DNA of 64,000 bases from Xylophilus ampelinus (GTDB lineage Bacteria > Pseudomonadota > Gammaproteobacteria > Burkholderiales > Burkholderiaceae_C). A program made the position numbers and the translations under genes. The stretch spans positions 1-64,000 of the forward strand of contig NZ_CABFMN010000150.1 of NCBI RefSeq assembly GCF_901875635.1. The letters are read 5' to 3'. The notes under the pieces were generated by a model that had not been told where the DNA came from, made no database searches, and saw only the letters and a list, made by a program, of their open reading frames with translations. Positions within the stretch are counted from its first letter, which is position 1, and every line of letters starts with the position of its first letter. Shown one piece after another: positions 53,609 through 62,452 of this stretch.

Positions 53609-54010
53609 ATGACCTCCACCCTCGTCGACGAGCGCGACGTCGAGTTCACCGCCATCCGTGCCCAGGGCGCGGGCGGGCAGAACGTGAACAAGGTGTCGAG
53701 CGCAATGCATCTGCGCTTCGACGTGGCGGCCAGTTCATTGCCGGAGGCGGTCAAGGCGCGGCTCCTGGCGCTGAGCGACGCGCGGCTGACGCAGGAGGGC
53801 GTGATCGTCATCAAGGCGCAGCGGCACCGCACGCAGGAGCTCAACCGGGCCGATGCGCTGACCCGGCTGCAGGCGCTGGTCGACAGCGTGGCCGTGCCGC
53901 CGCGCGCGCGGCGCGCCACGAAGCCCACCCGCGCGTCCGTGCGGCGGCGGCTCGAGGGCAAGACGCAACGCGCCGAGGTCAAGAAGCTGCGCGGGCGCGT
54001 GCAGGACTGA
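53609..54010 (+). CDS. arfB: Alternative ribosome-rescue factor ArfB (peptidyl-tRNA hydrolase)
   Basis: Releases stalled nascent chains from ribosomes lacking a stop codon. The 133 residues show the catalytic GGQ at 22-24 in AQGAGGQNVNKVSSA and a basic C-terminal tail (RRRLEGKTQRAEVKKLRGR) that threads into the empty mRNA channel. The length is typical. It is convergent with the MFS gene, with 2 bases between. Confidence 0.95.
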   Translation: MTSTLVDERDVEFTAIRAQGAGGQNVNKVSSAMHLRFDVAASSLPEAVKARLLALSDARLTQEGVIVIKAQRHRTQELNRADALTRLQALVDSVAVPPRARRATKPTRASVRRRLEGKTQRAEVKKLRGRVQD

Positions 54011-54012
54011 GA

Positions 54013-55251
54013 TCACGGCGCCGCGCGCGCACGCAGTCGGAGCAGCGCGATCAACAGCGCAACGGCCGAACAGGCGGCGATGCCGGCCACCATCGGCAGC
54101 GGCGTCCCGTCGGCGAAGGGTGAGACCGCCGCCATGACGAGCGCGCCGCCGGCGAAGTTCGCGGTGCCGATCAAGGCCGACGCGGCACCCGCCAGGCTGG
54201 CATGACGCTCCATCGCGAGCACGAAGGCGGTCGGAAGAATCAACGCGTTGAGCCCAAACGCGGCCATCAGCAGCAGCACGAGGCACCTCAGCGCGTCGAC
54301 GCCGGCGAGCTGCATCAGCAGCAGCGTCAGCGCCAGCGCCGCCTGCGCGGCCACGGCGCCCCGCAACAGGCGCCGCAGGCCGAAGCGGGCGGCCAGCCGC
54401 GTGTTGAATCGCGACATGCCGATCACCGCCAATGCATTCACGGCAAAGAGCAGTGCGTACGACCGTGGCGAGACGCCGTAGTGGGTCGTCATCACGAAGG
54501 CGGAGTTGGCGACGTAGACAAAGAAGCATCCCACCGCGCAGGAGGCGATCAGCGCCAGCGCGAGGAACTGGCGGTCGGCCAGCAGCGCGCGGTAGCCGTC
54601 CGCCGCGGCGCGCCAGCCGCCTGCGCGCCGCGACGCGGCGGGCCGAGTCTCCTCGAGCTGCCACGCGACCAGGGCCAGCGCCGCGACCGCCAGAGCGCCC
54701 AGCACGGCAAAGACGCCCCGCCAGCCGAAGGCCGAAGCCACGGCGCTGCCCGCCAGCGGCGCCAGGATCGGCGATACGCTGTAGACCGTGAGCAGGCTGG
54801 CCATCAGGTGCGCCGCCTGCGGCCCGGCGTACAGGTCGCGCACGACCGCACGGGGCGTGACCATGGCCGTACACGCGCCGAGCCCCTGGATGCAGCGCAG
54901 CGCGACCAGCACCTCAAGATTGGGTGCGAGCGCGCAGCCGATGCTTGCCAGCCCGAAGACGAGCAGCCCGAGGTACAGCGGCCGCTTGCGCCCGAAGCGG
55001 TCGGACAGCGGCCCGGCGATCAGCTGGCCCGCGCCCAACGCGAAGAAGAAGCTCATGAGGCTGGCCTGCACGCCGTGCGCGGTGGCATCCAGCGCACGCG
55101 CCAGCGCAGGCAGTGCCGGCAGGTACATGTCGATCGCGAACGGGCCGATGGCCGTGAGCAGCCCCAGCACCATCGCATGGCGCGCGGTGCCTGGGGGCGG
55201 ATGCGGCGTCGAACCGGGCGCCGATGAACGTGAGGTGGGTACGGTAGGCAT
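54013..55251 (-). CDS. MFS drug exporter, Bcr/CflA-like
   Basis: A 412-residue major facilitator protein of the Bcr/CflA group (12 helices expected). The signature is in the first helices: LLTAIGPFAIDMYLPALPALA, then SDRFGRKRPLYLGL and RCIQGLGACTAMVTPRAVVRD. The start is uncertain: an ATG at 55251 gives the family length, while one at 55284 adds 11 residues and overlaps the opposite-strand frame of the AraC gene. It is divergent from that AraC-type regulator, which may control it. Confidence 0.88.
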   Translation of the reverse strand: MPTVPTSRSSAPGSTPHPPPGTARHAMVLGLLTAIGPFAIDMYLPALPALARALDATAHGVQASLMSFFFALGAGQLIAGPLSDRFGRKRPLYLGLLVFGLASIGCALAPNLEVLVALRCIQGLGACTAMVTPRAVVRDLYAGPQAAHLMASLLTVYSVSPILAPLAGSAVASAFGWRGVFAVLGALAVAALALVAWQLEETRPAASRRAGGWRAAADGYRALLADRQFLALALIASCAVGCFFVYVANSAFVMTTHYGVSPRSYALLFAVNALAVIGMSRFNTRLAARFGLRRLLRGAVAAQAALALTLLLMQLAGVDALRCLVLLLMAAFGLNALILPTAFVLAMERHASLAGAASALIGTANFAGGALVMAAVSPFADGTPLPMVAGIAACSAVALLIALLRLRARAAP

Positions 55252-55324
55252 GGCGGCGATCTTGCGCGCAACTTCTGCATTCATGAATAATCGCAAGGCC
55301 GTATTTCCTATTCGATCGTACAGT

Positions 55325-56281
55325 TTGGACCCGCTGTCAGACGTCCTCTCGATGCTGCGCGTGCGCAGCACCGCCACCACCCGCTTCGAAGGCCGTGGGC
55401 GGTGGGCAATGTCGTTCCGGCCTTACGAGTCGCACCTCAAGTTCGGGTGCGTGCTGTCGGGCAGCTTTCTGCTGCAGATGGACGGCGCCCGCGATGCCGT
55501 GCGGCTGGATGAGGGCGATTTCTACCTGCTGCTCAATGGCGCGCCCTTCTCCACATTCGCCACCGCATCCGACCTACACGGCCCGCGACGCAGCGGCTCC
55601 GAGGTTTACCGCTCGCACCGCGACAGCGACGGCGTGGTGCGCTTCGCCGGGCGTCAGGGCCGTGCGGGTGCCGCTGTGCCGCATGTCGCCCTGGCCAGTG
55701 CGCGTTTCGTCTTCGAGGGCGAGGCGACGGAACTGCTGCTGCGGCACCTGCCGCCGATGCTACATCTGCGCGCCGGCGCGGCCGCGGCGCGGCCGTTGGC
55801 CGGCCTGCTGCACTTGCTGCGGCTCGAGCTGGAGGCCCCGCATGCCGGCGGTGCGCTGGCGCGCACGCACCTCGGCGGGCTGCTGCTCATCCAGATGCTG
55901 CGCGCCCACCTGTCCAGCGCAGACATGCCGCTGGGCTGGCTCCAGGCCCTGGCCGACCCGCGCATCAGCGCCGCGCTCGCGGCGGCCCACGCCGACATCG
56001 CCCGTCCCTGGACGCTCGACGAGCTGGCCGGGCAGGCCCACATGTCCCGAACGGCCTTCGCCGTGCGCTTCAAGGCCCTGGTCGGCATGACGGCGGTCGA
56101 CTACCTCACGCACTGGCGGATGGCCGTGGCGCGCGATGCGCTGCGGCGCGGCGGCGAGAACATCGCCCGCATCGCCGAGCGAGTGGGCTACCAGTCGGAG
56201 ACGGCGTTCAGCGCGGCGTTCAAGCGGTCGACCGGCGACAGCCCCGGTCGCTACCGCGCGCGGCAACAAGCCGTTGCCTGA
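55325..56281 (+). CDS. AraC-family transcriptional regulator (cupin N-terminus)
   Basis: A 318-residue regulator: an N-terminal cupin-type sensing domain (LDPLSDVLSMLRVRS, then SGSFLLQMDG) and a C-terminal AraC HTH pair (WTLDELAGQAHMSRTAFAVR and IARIAERVGYQSETAFSAAF, the latter with the usual GYxSxxxFxxxFK). The family usually begins MDPLSDVL, so I chose the TTG at 55325; an ATG at 55283 is possible and would overlap the MFS start. It probably regulates the divergent exporter. Confidence 0.85.
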   Translation: MDPLSDVLSMLRVRSTATTRFEGRGRWAMSFRPYESHLKFGCVLSGSFLLQMDGARDAVRLDEGDFYLLLNGAPFSTFATASDLHGPRRSGSEVYRSHRDSDGVVRFAGRQGRAGAAVPHVALASARFVFEGEATELLLRHLPPMLHLRAGAAAARPLAGLLHLLRLELEAPHAGGALARTHLGGLLLIQMLRAHLSSADMPLGWLQALADPRISAALAAAHADIARPWTLDELAGQAHMSRTAFAVRFKALVGMTAVDYLTHWRMAVARDALRRGGENIARIAERVGYQSETAFSAAFKRSTGDSPGRYRARQQAVA

Positions 56282-56296
56282 GCGCCATGCGCCCGC

Positions 56297-56974
56297 TCAG
56301 CGCGACCGGCCCGAGAGTGCCGCGAGCCGGTGCCGCGCACGTGCCAGCAGCCCGCGCGGCACGGTCCCGGCATCGGCCTGGGCCGGGTCGGGAACGACGA
56401 GCTCGACGCAGCCTTCGCCGGCCAGCCGGCTCCTGAGCGGCTCGACGAGCCGCTGCCTGCGGAAGGCGGCCTCCGACAGCACCTGCACCTCCAGGTGCAT
56501 GCGCATGCGGCCCGACTTCAGCAGCTTGCGCAGGGCGGCGTCCAGCTCGGCCGGGTCGGGCATCTGCTCGCCGTGGACGATCAGTACCGAGACCGTGCCG
56601 GCGCCGATGTTCTCGCCCAGGATCCAGGCCTGCCGCACCGCGCGACGGAACTTCGTGCGCAGCATCTGCCGCAGCGGCTCCGCGGCCGCGAAGGACTTCA
56701 GCGCCATGCGGCGCAGCTCCGGATAGAACAGGAAGCCGGTGTTGGCCAGGTACGTGGCCGGCCGGGCATTGCCGTCGGCGCCGTCCTTCGCTACCGGCCC
56801 CGGCAACAGCACGCGCTGCGCCAGCAGGTGCTCCAGGGCCAGGTCGAGGGCGGCCGGATCGGCGCGGCCCGCCTTCGGCACGTCGCTGGCCGTGAAGGGC
56901 TCGGCGGGCCGGGCGTAGGCGGTCTTGAGAAGCTCCTGGACCTCGAGGGACAACAGGAAGTCGGCGATGCCCAC
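56297..56974 (-). CDS. Winged-helix protein with degenerate nucleotidyltransferase-like domain
   Basis: A 225-residue protein beginning with GTG, whose start falls 5 bases after the SulP stop. The N-terminal 80 residues (LLSLEVQELLKTAYARPAEP, then FTASDVPKAGRADPAALDLA) read as a winged helix. The C-terminal half (FRRAVRQAWILGENIGAGTV, then VLIVHGEQMPDPAELDAALR, ending VQVLSEAAFRRQ) follows the outline of the minimal nucleotidyltransferases fused to ArsR-like domains. The catalytic GS and DxD signature is missing: ILGEN replaces the glycine-serine and VSVLIV the acidic pair. I call it a regulator with a non-catalytic sensor by inference only. Co-transcription with the anion transporter suggests a role in controlling it. 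Confidence 0.6.
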   Translation of the reverse strand: MGIADFLLSLEVQELLKTAYARPAEPFTASDVPKAGRADPAALDLALEHLLAQRVLLPGPVAKDGADGNARPATYLANTGFLFYPELRRMALKSFAAAEPLRQMLRTKFRRAVRQAWILGENIGAGTVSVLIVHGEQMPDPAELDAALRKLLKSGRMRMHLEVQVLSEAAFRRQRLVEPLRSRLAGEGCVELVVPDPAQADAGTVPRGLLARARHRLAALSGRSR

Positions 56975-56978
56975 CTTC

Positions 56979-58670
56979 TCAGTCCGCAGCGCGGCGGCCC
57001 AGGGCAGCCAGCGCTTCCGAATCGGTGCGGTAGGTGAACAGCAGCGGCCCCGGCCGCAGCAGCCCGGCACGCTCGAGCACCTGCATGGCAGGCAGTTTCA
57101 GGCCCGAGACATGCAGCCGAATGCCTTGGCTCTCCAGCGTGCGGCGAACGTTGCCGAACACCTCGGCGCCCGTCAGGTCGACGCGGTTGATGGGGTGGGC
57201 GAAGAGGCACACGTCGGTCAGGCCCGGTCGCTCGGCGATCGCCGTGGTGATGGCGCGCTCCAGCGTGCTGGCCGAGGCGAAGTCCAGTTCCGCATCCATG
57301 CGCAGCGCGTACAGGTTCGGCGCCAGCGCCGGCAGGCTCAGCAGGTGGCGGTCGCGCAGGCTGCCGTCCGGGTGCAGGCCGACCTCGACGATGCGCGGGT
57401 GCAGGTGCCGGTACATGTAGTGCGCCAGCGCCGCCAGCAGGCCGCCCAGCACGCCCCAGTAGATCGAGGGTGCGGTGGCGATCGTGAGCACGAAGGTGCC
57501 GAAGGCGATGGCCGCCTCGATGCGCGAGATGCGCCACAGCGCGACGAAGGCCGAGGGCTTGAGCAGCCCGAGCGTGGCGGTGGCCACGATGGCCGCCAGC
57601 ACCGCCTGCGGCACGTGGTACAGCAGCGGCATGGCCCACAGCAGCGCGGCCGCGACCACCGCCACGCTGAACAGCGTCGACCACTGGGACTTGGCGCCCG
57701 CATACAGCGTGATCGCCGAGCGCGAGAAGGACGAGCTGGTGGGAAAGGAGCCGCTCAGGCCCGACGCGATCTTGCCCAGGCCCTGGCCGATCAGGTCCTG
57801 GTTCTCGTTCCACAGCTTGCCGGCGCGCGCGTTGTCCACCTTGGCGCTGGAGGCCGTCTCCAGGAAGCTCACCAGCGTGACCAGGAAGGCCGGCAGCAGC
57901 AGCGCGCCAAGCTCGTCCCAGGACAGGCCCATCGGCAGGTAGAACGAGGGCAGGCCCGAGGGCAGGGCGCCTATCACCGCGCCGCCGCGCAGCGCATAGC
58001 TCACGGCAAAGCTCAGCGCGGCGCTCAGCGCGACCAGCCCCATGGTGGTCGGAAAGCGCGGCGTGAAGCGCTTGCCCGCCCACAGCATCGCCATGCTGCC
58101 CAGGCCGAAGGCGATGGCGATGAAGTCCGGCGCCGGGCCGTGCAGCGCCTGCGCGAAGCTGCGGCCCGTGAAGCCCAGCAGGGCCGGCAGTTGCGACAGC
58201 GTGATCAGCACCGCCGCGCCCTGCGTGAAGCCCATCAGCACCGGCGAGTTGACCAGCCGCAGCAGCCAGCCGAAGCGCGCCGCGCCCAGCAGCACCTGCA
58301 TCGCGCCCGAGAGCAGCGTGAGCCACACCGCCAGCGACACCCACTCGCGGCTGCCCGGCACCGCCAGCGGCGCCAGCGACGCGCCCACCAGCAGGCTGGT
58401 GAGGGCGGTGGGGCCGACCGACAGCCGCGCCGAGGAACTGAACAGCACGGCGATCAAGGCCGGGAACAGCGCCGCGTAGATCCCGGTGATCAGCGGCATG
58501 CCCGCCAGCGCCGCGTAGGCCACGCCCTGCGGAATGACCATCAGCGCGACGGTGATGCCGGCCGAGGCCTCGTTGACGAGCAGTGCGCGGTCGGGGCGAG
58601 GCCAGTTCAGGAAAGGAAGCCAGCGCGCGAGGCGCTCGCGGCGGGCGGCAGTCGTTGCTATCGAATTCAT
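56979..58670 (-). CDS. SulP-family inorganic anion transporter with STAS domain
   Basis: A 563-residue secondary transporter or bicarbonate/sulfate carrier. The membrane part has about ten to twelve helices (ALMVIPQGVAYAALAGMPLI as the SulP signature, then GFTQGAAVLITLSQLPALLG, SFPTSSSFSRSAI), and the C-terminal 120 residues form the STAS domain (VCLFAHPINRVDLTGAEVF). The start codon ATGAATTCGATAGC lies inside a dispersed repeat, so the first residues MNSIA are repeat-derived; no other family-like start exists. The following winged-helix gene begins 5 bases after its stop. Confidence 0.9.
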   Translation of the reverse strand: MNSIATTAARRERLARWLPFLNWPRPDRALLVNEASAGITVALMVIPQGVAYAALAGMPLITGIYAALFPALIAVLFSSSARLSVGPTALTSLLVGASLAPLAVPGSREWVSLAVWLTLLSGAMQVLLGAARFGWLLRLVNSPVLMGFTQGAAVLITLSQLPALLGFTGRSFAQALHGPAPDFIAIAFGLGSMAMLWAGKRFTPRFPTTMGLVALSAALSFAVSYALRGGAVIGALPSGLPSFYLPMGLSWDELGALLLPAFLVTLVSFLETASSAKVDNARAGKLWNENQDLIGQGLGKIASGLSGSFPTSSSFSRSAITLYAGAKSQWSTLFSVAVVAAALLWAMPLLYHVPQAVLAAIVATATLGLLKPSAFVALWRISRIEAAIAFGTFVLTIATAPSIYWGVLGGLLAALAHYMYRHLHPRIVEVGLHPDGSLRDRHLLSLPALAPNLYALRMDAELDFASASTLERAITTAIAERPGLTDVCLFAHPINRVDLTGAEVFGNVRRTLESQGIRLHVSGLKLPAMQVLERAGLLRPGPLLFTYRTDSEALAALGRRAAD

Positions 58671-58717
58671 AGCTGTCCGCGCCCGGTGGGCGGGCGCTGC
58701 AGGCATTTTTGGCTCAA
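58655..58717 (+). repeat. Dispersed repeat, copy 10 (overlaps the SulP start)
   Basis: Head-left copy: GCTATCGAATTCATAGC, then CGCGCCCGGTGGGCGGGCGC and GGCATTTTTGGCTCAA. The SulP ATG lies within the head on the other strand. Confidence 0.85.
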
Positions 58718-58884
58718 GGCGGAGGATGTGGCGGCATGCAGGTGATCCGGCCGCGCGGTGTCGCCGATTGTGCGGGATGGGCCGGGCACGGCGCAGGTGC
58801 GCATGCTGCCGCCGCTTACCATCGCCGCCGCATCGACGCACGACCGGTCATTCGATGCATTTCACAACCGGAGACAAGAGAACC

Positions 58885-59286
58885 ATGTTCAGCCATGTGA
58901 TGGTGGGGTCCAACGACATCGAGCGCTCCAAGCGCTTCTACGACGCGGTGCTTGCCGTGCTCGGCGCCGGCGAGCCGGTGCGCAACCAGAACCTCAGCGG
59001 CCAGACCCGCCTGTTCTACCGCCATGACGGCGCGAGCTTCTGCGTCAGCGAGCCGATCAACGGCGAGTCGGCCTGCGGCGCCAACGGCGGCACCATCGGC
59101 TTCAAGTGCAGCTCGCCCGAGCAGGTCACCGAGTTCCATGACGTGGCGGTGGCGCACGGCGGCACCTCCATCGAGGAGCCACCCGGCCTGCGCGAGGGCA
59201 AGCTCGGCGCGATGTACCTGTCCTATGTGCGCGACCCGGACGGCAACAAGCTCTGCGCGCTGCATCGGCCGAGGGTGCCGAGCTGA
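58885..59286 (+). CDS. VOC-family (glyoxalase-like) protein
   Basis: A 133-residue VOC protein (MFSHVMVGSNDIERSKRFYD, then YVRDPDGNKLCALHRP at the end). The N-terminal histidine H4 and the late acidic/histidine positions give a plausible metal site. It is a single gene with CAAGAG upstream of the ATG at 58885. Substrate unknown. Confidence 0.82.
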   Translation: MFSHVMVGSNDIERSKRFYDAVLAVLGAGEPVRNQNLSGQTRLFYRHDGASFCVSEPINGESACGANGGTIGFKCSSPEQVTEFHDVAVAHGGTSIEEPPGLREGKLGAMYLSYVRDPDGNKLCALHRPRVPS

Positions 59287-59319
59287 GCGCCAACAAGCGG
59301 GCGACCTGCGCTCAATCGT

Positions 59320-59504
59320 CGTCTGCCCGGCCCCACGAGCCGGTAGCTCAGTCGGTCGGCCACGCGCCGGGCGCCCAGGCCCTCGTAGAAGGCGATGCCG
59401 CGCAGGTTCGTCGCCTTCACCGGCCAGTCGATGCGATGGCATCCCTGGTCGGCGGCGTGCCGCGCGAGCCAGGCCATCAGGGCGCGCCCGACGCAGGCGC
59501 CCAC
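59320..59504 (-). pseudogene. C-terminal remnant of a GNAT acetyltransferase
   Basis: The frame reads VGACVGRALMAWLARHAADQ, GCHRIDWPVKATNLRGIAFY, EGLGARRVADRLSYRL, which is the second half of a GNAT domain: the acetyl-CoA-binding helix and the beta-bulge before FYEGLGA. The N-terminal half is absent, because the frame begins immediately after the DUF2501 stop at 59506. It is a truncated remnant, and the remaining part could not be a working enzyme. It may mark a deletion junction. Confidence 0.65.
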
Positions 59505-59505
59505 C

Positions 59506-59928
59506 TCAGAACAGCTTCGTCGCGTTTTTCAGCACGTAGTCGCAGGCCTTCTCCTTCAGCTTGCCCGACAGGCCTTTGAGGTTGAGCGACTGGCCATCGC
59601 TGCCCATGAGCAGGCCCTTGGCGCCGTTGGCGTAGCCGGTCTGCTGCGGCTTCTGGCCGGTGACCATGCCCATGAGCTTGTCCTTGATCCCGTTGGCGTT
59701 CGCGGCATCGAGGTAGTTGTTCTTCACGCAGTACTGGATGACGCCGGCCGCGTTGCCGGCGGTGCTGGCGCCGATGGCGGGCAGCGAGTTGCCGATGCCC
59801 GAGTTGGCGAGCTGGTCCTTCATGGCGTCCATGAGCTTGTTGGCGTGGACCGGGGTGGCGAGCGCTGCGGCGAGGACGAGGGTGGCGGCGGCGGGGATTC
59901 GCAGGGATGGGCGAAGCGAACGGGGCAT
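59506..59928 (-). CDS. DUF2501 (YjjA-like) exported protein
   Basis: A 140-residue protein with a signal peptide (about residues 1-29, ending VHA) and the DUF2501 core (GNAAGVIQYCVKNNYLDAANA, then IKDKLMGMVTGQ, LSGKLKEKACDYVLKNATKL). Two conserved cysteines, C67 and C133, could form a disulfide in the periplasm. Function unknown. A GNAT remnant abuts its stop, and a dispersed repeat lies 35 bases before its start. Confidence 0.85.
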   Translation of the reverse strand: MPRSLRPSLRIPAAATLVLAAALATPVHANKLMDAMKDQLANSGIGNSLPAIGASTAGNAAGVIQYCVKNNYLDAANANGIKDKLMGMVTGQKPQQTGYANGAKGLLMGSDGQSLNLKGLSGKLKEKACDYVLKNATKLF

Positions 59929-59962
59929 GCGTGGACTCCTTGAAGTGCGGTGACAGGTGGGT

Positions 59963-60020
59963 CTGCTATGAAAAATGTAGCTGCTCGCGCAATCGAGACG
60001 GGCGCTACGGCCTCTTTTTA
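59963..60020 (+). repeat. Dispersed repeat, copy 11
   Basis: Head-left copy with a degenerate head GCTATGAAAAATGTAGC, stem bases GCGCAATC/GACGGGCGC and the tail GGCCTCTTTTTATG. The AraC-type gene to its right ends inside it, taking a TAG stop and the last codons HKKRP from the repeat. Confidence 0.75.
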
Positions 60021-60922
60021 TGTTGAAACGCCGTGGGGGATTGCCCGGTGGCGGCCTTGAACATGGCGCAGAAGGCGCTGTCGGTCGCGTAGCCGCTGGC
60101 CGCCGCCACCTGGCTCACGGCCATGCCGCGCGCCAGCAGGGGCAGGGCATGGGCCAGCACGGCCTGCTGGCGCCATTGCTGCCAGCTCATGCCGAGCTGG
60201 TCGCGGAACAGGCGCGCCACCGTGCGCTCGCTGGCGCCGATGGTGGCGGCGCGCTCGGCCAGCGTGGCGCGGTCGGCCGGGTTGCGCAGCAGCGCCTCGC
60301 ACAGCTGGCGCAGGCGCTTGTCGGCGGGCAGGGGCACGTCGATGCGGATCTGCGTGGCGCGCTCCAGCTCGTCGACCAGCAGCGGTGCGATCCAGCGCTC
60401 GCGCTGCGCCGCGTGCGCATCGACTGGCGGCAGGCCGTCGGGCGTGGTGTCCAGCGCCAGCATCAGCGCGCGCAGCAGGGGGCTGATCTCCAGCACCTCG
60501 CAGCGCTCCCAGGCCGGGCCCAGCCAGCTGTGCAGGTAGACGGTGCGCAGCTCCGCGTCCTCGATCAGCGTGATGCTGTGCGGCACGTCGGCCGGCACCC
60601 ACAGGGCGCGCGAAGGCGGCACGATGTAGCTGCCGTCGGCGGTGCTCAGGCGGATCACGCCACGCGTCGAGAAGGTGAGCTGCGGCCAGGGATGCTGGTG
60701 CAGCTCGACGAGGGTGTCGGCCCGCAGGAAATGCTCCTTGGCGCGCAGGGGCCGCATCGCGTCGGGCGCGTACAGGTGCGGCGTCAGCGGGCCGACGCTG
60801 GTGGTGGGCGCCTGCAGGCTGCCGGGCGGGGCCACGCGGCGCGCGCGGACGCCTTCGGGAGGCGCCGCGGGCGCGTCGGCGGCATCGGCGGTGGAGGGAG
60901 AAGGATCGAGCGCAGGCGGCAT
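60005..60922 (-). CDS. AraC-family transcriptional regulator
   Basis: A 305-residue regulator with a cupin-type N-terminal domain (HQHPWPQLTFSTRGVIRLST, SRALWVPADVPHSI) and a C-terminal HTH pair (ATLAERAATIGASERTVARL, then GMAVSQVAAASGYATDSAFC). The first 45 residues are low-complexity, and a later start is possible. It is divergent from the MFS gene at 61065, its likely target. The last five residues and stop derive from a dispersed repeat. Confidence 0.88.
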   Translation of the reverse strand: MPPALDPSPSTADAADAPAAPPEGVRARRVAPPGSLQAPTTSVGPLTPHLYAPDAMRPLRAKEHFLRADTLVELHQHPWPQLTFSTRGVIRLSTADGSYIVPPSRALWVPADVPHSITLIEDAELRTVYLHSWLGPAWERCEVLEISPLLRALMLALDTTPDGLPPVDAHAAQRERWIAPLLVDELERATQIRIDVPLPADKRLRQLCEALLRNPADRATLAERAATIGASERTVARLFRDQLGMSWQQWRQQAVLAHALPLLARGMAVSQVAAASGYATDSAFCAMFKAATGQSPTAFQHKKRP

Positions 60923-61064
60923 GTTCGGGCTCCCGTCGAATCGCGCAGGCCGGATTGACGCGGCCAGGCGTGTGGCCGGTTTCCGGCAAATGTTGGCAAG
61001 GTGTCGCTATTCTGACGCAGGCTGGCCGTCTAGCATCGCTGCAGCCTTGTTCTCACGCCCTGCC

Positions 61065-62315
61065 ATGTCCGCTGCTTCCGATACCTCCGCCGCCACGTCC
61101 ACCCTGCGCTCCGACGCCTCGCTGATCGGCCTGGTCGGTCTGGCGCACGGCATCAGCCACTTCAGCCAGCTCATCCTGGCGCCGCTCTTTCCGTGGCTGA
61201 AGGACGCGTTCAACGTCAGCTACACCGAGCTGGGCGCGGTGCTCACGGTGTTCTTCGTCGTCTCGTGCGCGGTGCAGGCCGCGTCGGGCTTCATCGTCGA
61301 CAAGATGGGGCCGCGCCCGGTGCTCTTCGTGGGCCTGGGCTGCCTGGGGCTGGCCGCCTTCGGCTACGCGATGGCGCCCAACTACTGGGCGATGCTGCCT
61401 TGCGCGGTGCTGGCGGGCGTGGGCAACGGGGTGTTCCACCCGGTCGACTACACGCTCTTCAACCGCAAGGTGGCGCCCACGCGCCTGGGCCATGCCTACA
61501 GCGTGCACGGCATCACCGGCAGCCTGGGCTGGGCACTGGCGCCGGCCTTCGTGGTGCCGATCGCCATCGCCTACGGCTGGCGCACGGCGTTGGCTTCGGC
61601 GGGCGTGCTGGCGCTGGCGGTGCTGGTGGTGCTGTGGTTCAACCGCGGGGCCCTGGCGCTGGATGTGAAGGCCGTGCAGAAGGCCACGGGGCAGGGCGCC
61701 GCGGCGCCGGCGGGCGGCGAGTTCGACTTCCTGCGCATCCCTGCCGTGTGGATGTGCTTCGGTTTCTTCTTTTTCTACGCGATGGTCATCAGCATCGTGC
61801 AGACCTTCGCGCCGGTGGCGGCCGGCAAGCTGCATGCGGTGCCGGTGGCGCTGGTGGCGATCTGCCTCACCGTGTACATGGTGGCCAGCTCGGCGGGCAT
61901 GGTGGTGGGCGGATTCCTGGCGTCGGACCCGTCGCGCTGCGAGCGCATCGTGGGCATCGGCTTCGGCATCGCGGCGGCCTTCGCGCTGGTGATGGCGCTG
62001 GCCGACTTCCCGCCGGTGGTGGTGCCGGTGCTGTTCGGCGCCATGGGCTTCGCCTCGGGCATCGCCGGACCGTCGCGCGACCTGCTGGTCAAGCGCTCCA
62101 CGCCGGCCAACGCCAGTGGGCGCGTGTACGGCGTGGTCTACGCCGGGCTGGACATCGGGCAGGCGGTGGCGCCCCTGATCTTCGGCCGCCTGATGGACGC
62201 GGGCCAGTACACCAGCGTGATCCTGGGCCTGGCATTGGTGCAGGGCGTGCTGATCGCCAGCGCCTTCAACGTGCGCCGCGCCCGGCGCGAGGCGTTGCCG
62301 GCGGTGCCGGCTTGA
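61065..62315 (+). CDS. MFS transporter, fosmidomycin-resistance-like subgroup
   Basis: A 416-residue major facilitator protein with 12 predicted helices. The start region (IGLVGLAHGISHFSQLILAP) and the central HPVDYTLFNRKV/YSVHGITGSLGWALAPAF resemble the FSR group, which exports drugs or takes up carboxylates. The ATG at 61065 opens the family alignment. It is divergent from an AraC-type regulator that may control it. Confidence 0.88.
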   Translation: MSAASDTSAATSTLRSDASLIGLVGLAHGISHFSQLILAPLFPWLKDAFNVSYTELGAVLTVFFVVSCAVQAASGFIVDKMGPRPVLFVGLGCLGLAAFGYAMAPNYWAMLPCAVLAGVGNGVFHPVDYTLFNRKVAPTRLGHAYSVHGITGSLGWALAPAFVVPIAIAYGWRTALASAGVLALAVLVVLWFNRGALALDVKAVQKATGQGAAAPAGGEFDFLRIPAVWMCFGFFFFYAMVISIVQTFAPVAAGKLHAVPVALVAICLTVYMVASSAGMVVGGFLASDPSRCERIVGIGFGIAAAFALVMALADFPPVVVPVLFGAMGFASGIAGPSRDLLVKRSTPANASGRVYGVVYAGLDIGQAVAPLIFGRLMDAGQYTSVILGLALVQGVLIASAFNVRRARREALPAVPA

Positions 62316-62343
62316 CGCGGCTGCGCGGCCCGGGGCGCCGTTC

Positions 62344-62407
62344 TCAAGCCAAAAGCGGCTGCAGCGCCCGCCGCGCCTGCGTGAGAAGCTATGGTTTTCA
62401 TAGCAAC
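62344..62407 (-). repeat. Dispersed repeat, copy 12
   Basis: Head-right copy: CAAGCCAAAAGCGGCTGCAG, then GCGCCCGCCGCGCCTGCG and a head GCTATGGTTTTCATAGC. It lies between the MFS and TauE/SafE genes, both rightward. Confidence 0.8.
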
Positions 62408-62452
62408 GGACAAGCTGCCGCGTCCTTGCCCCGGGCGTCGAGGGGCTGACCC

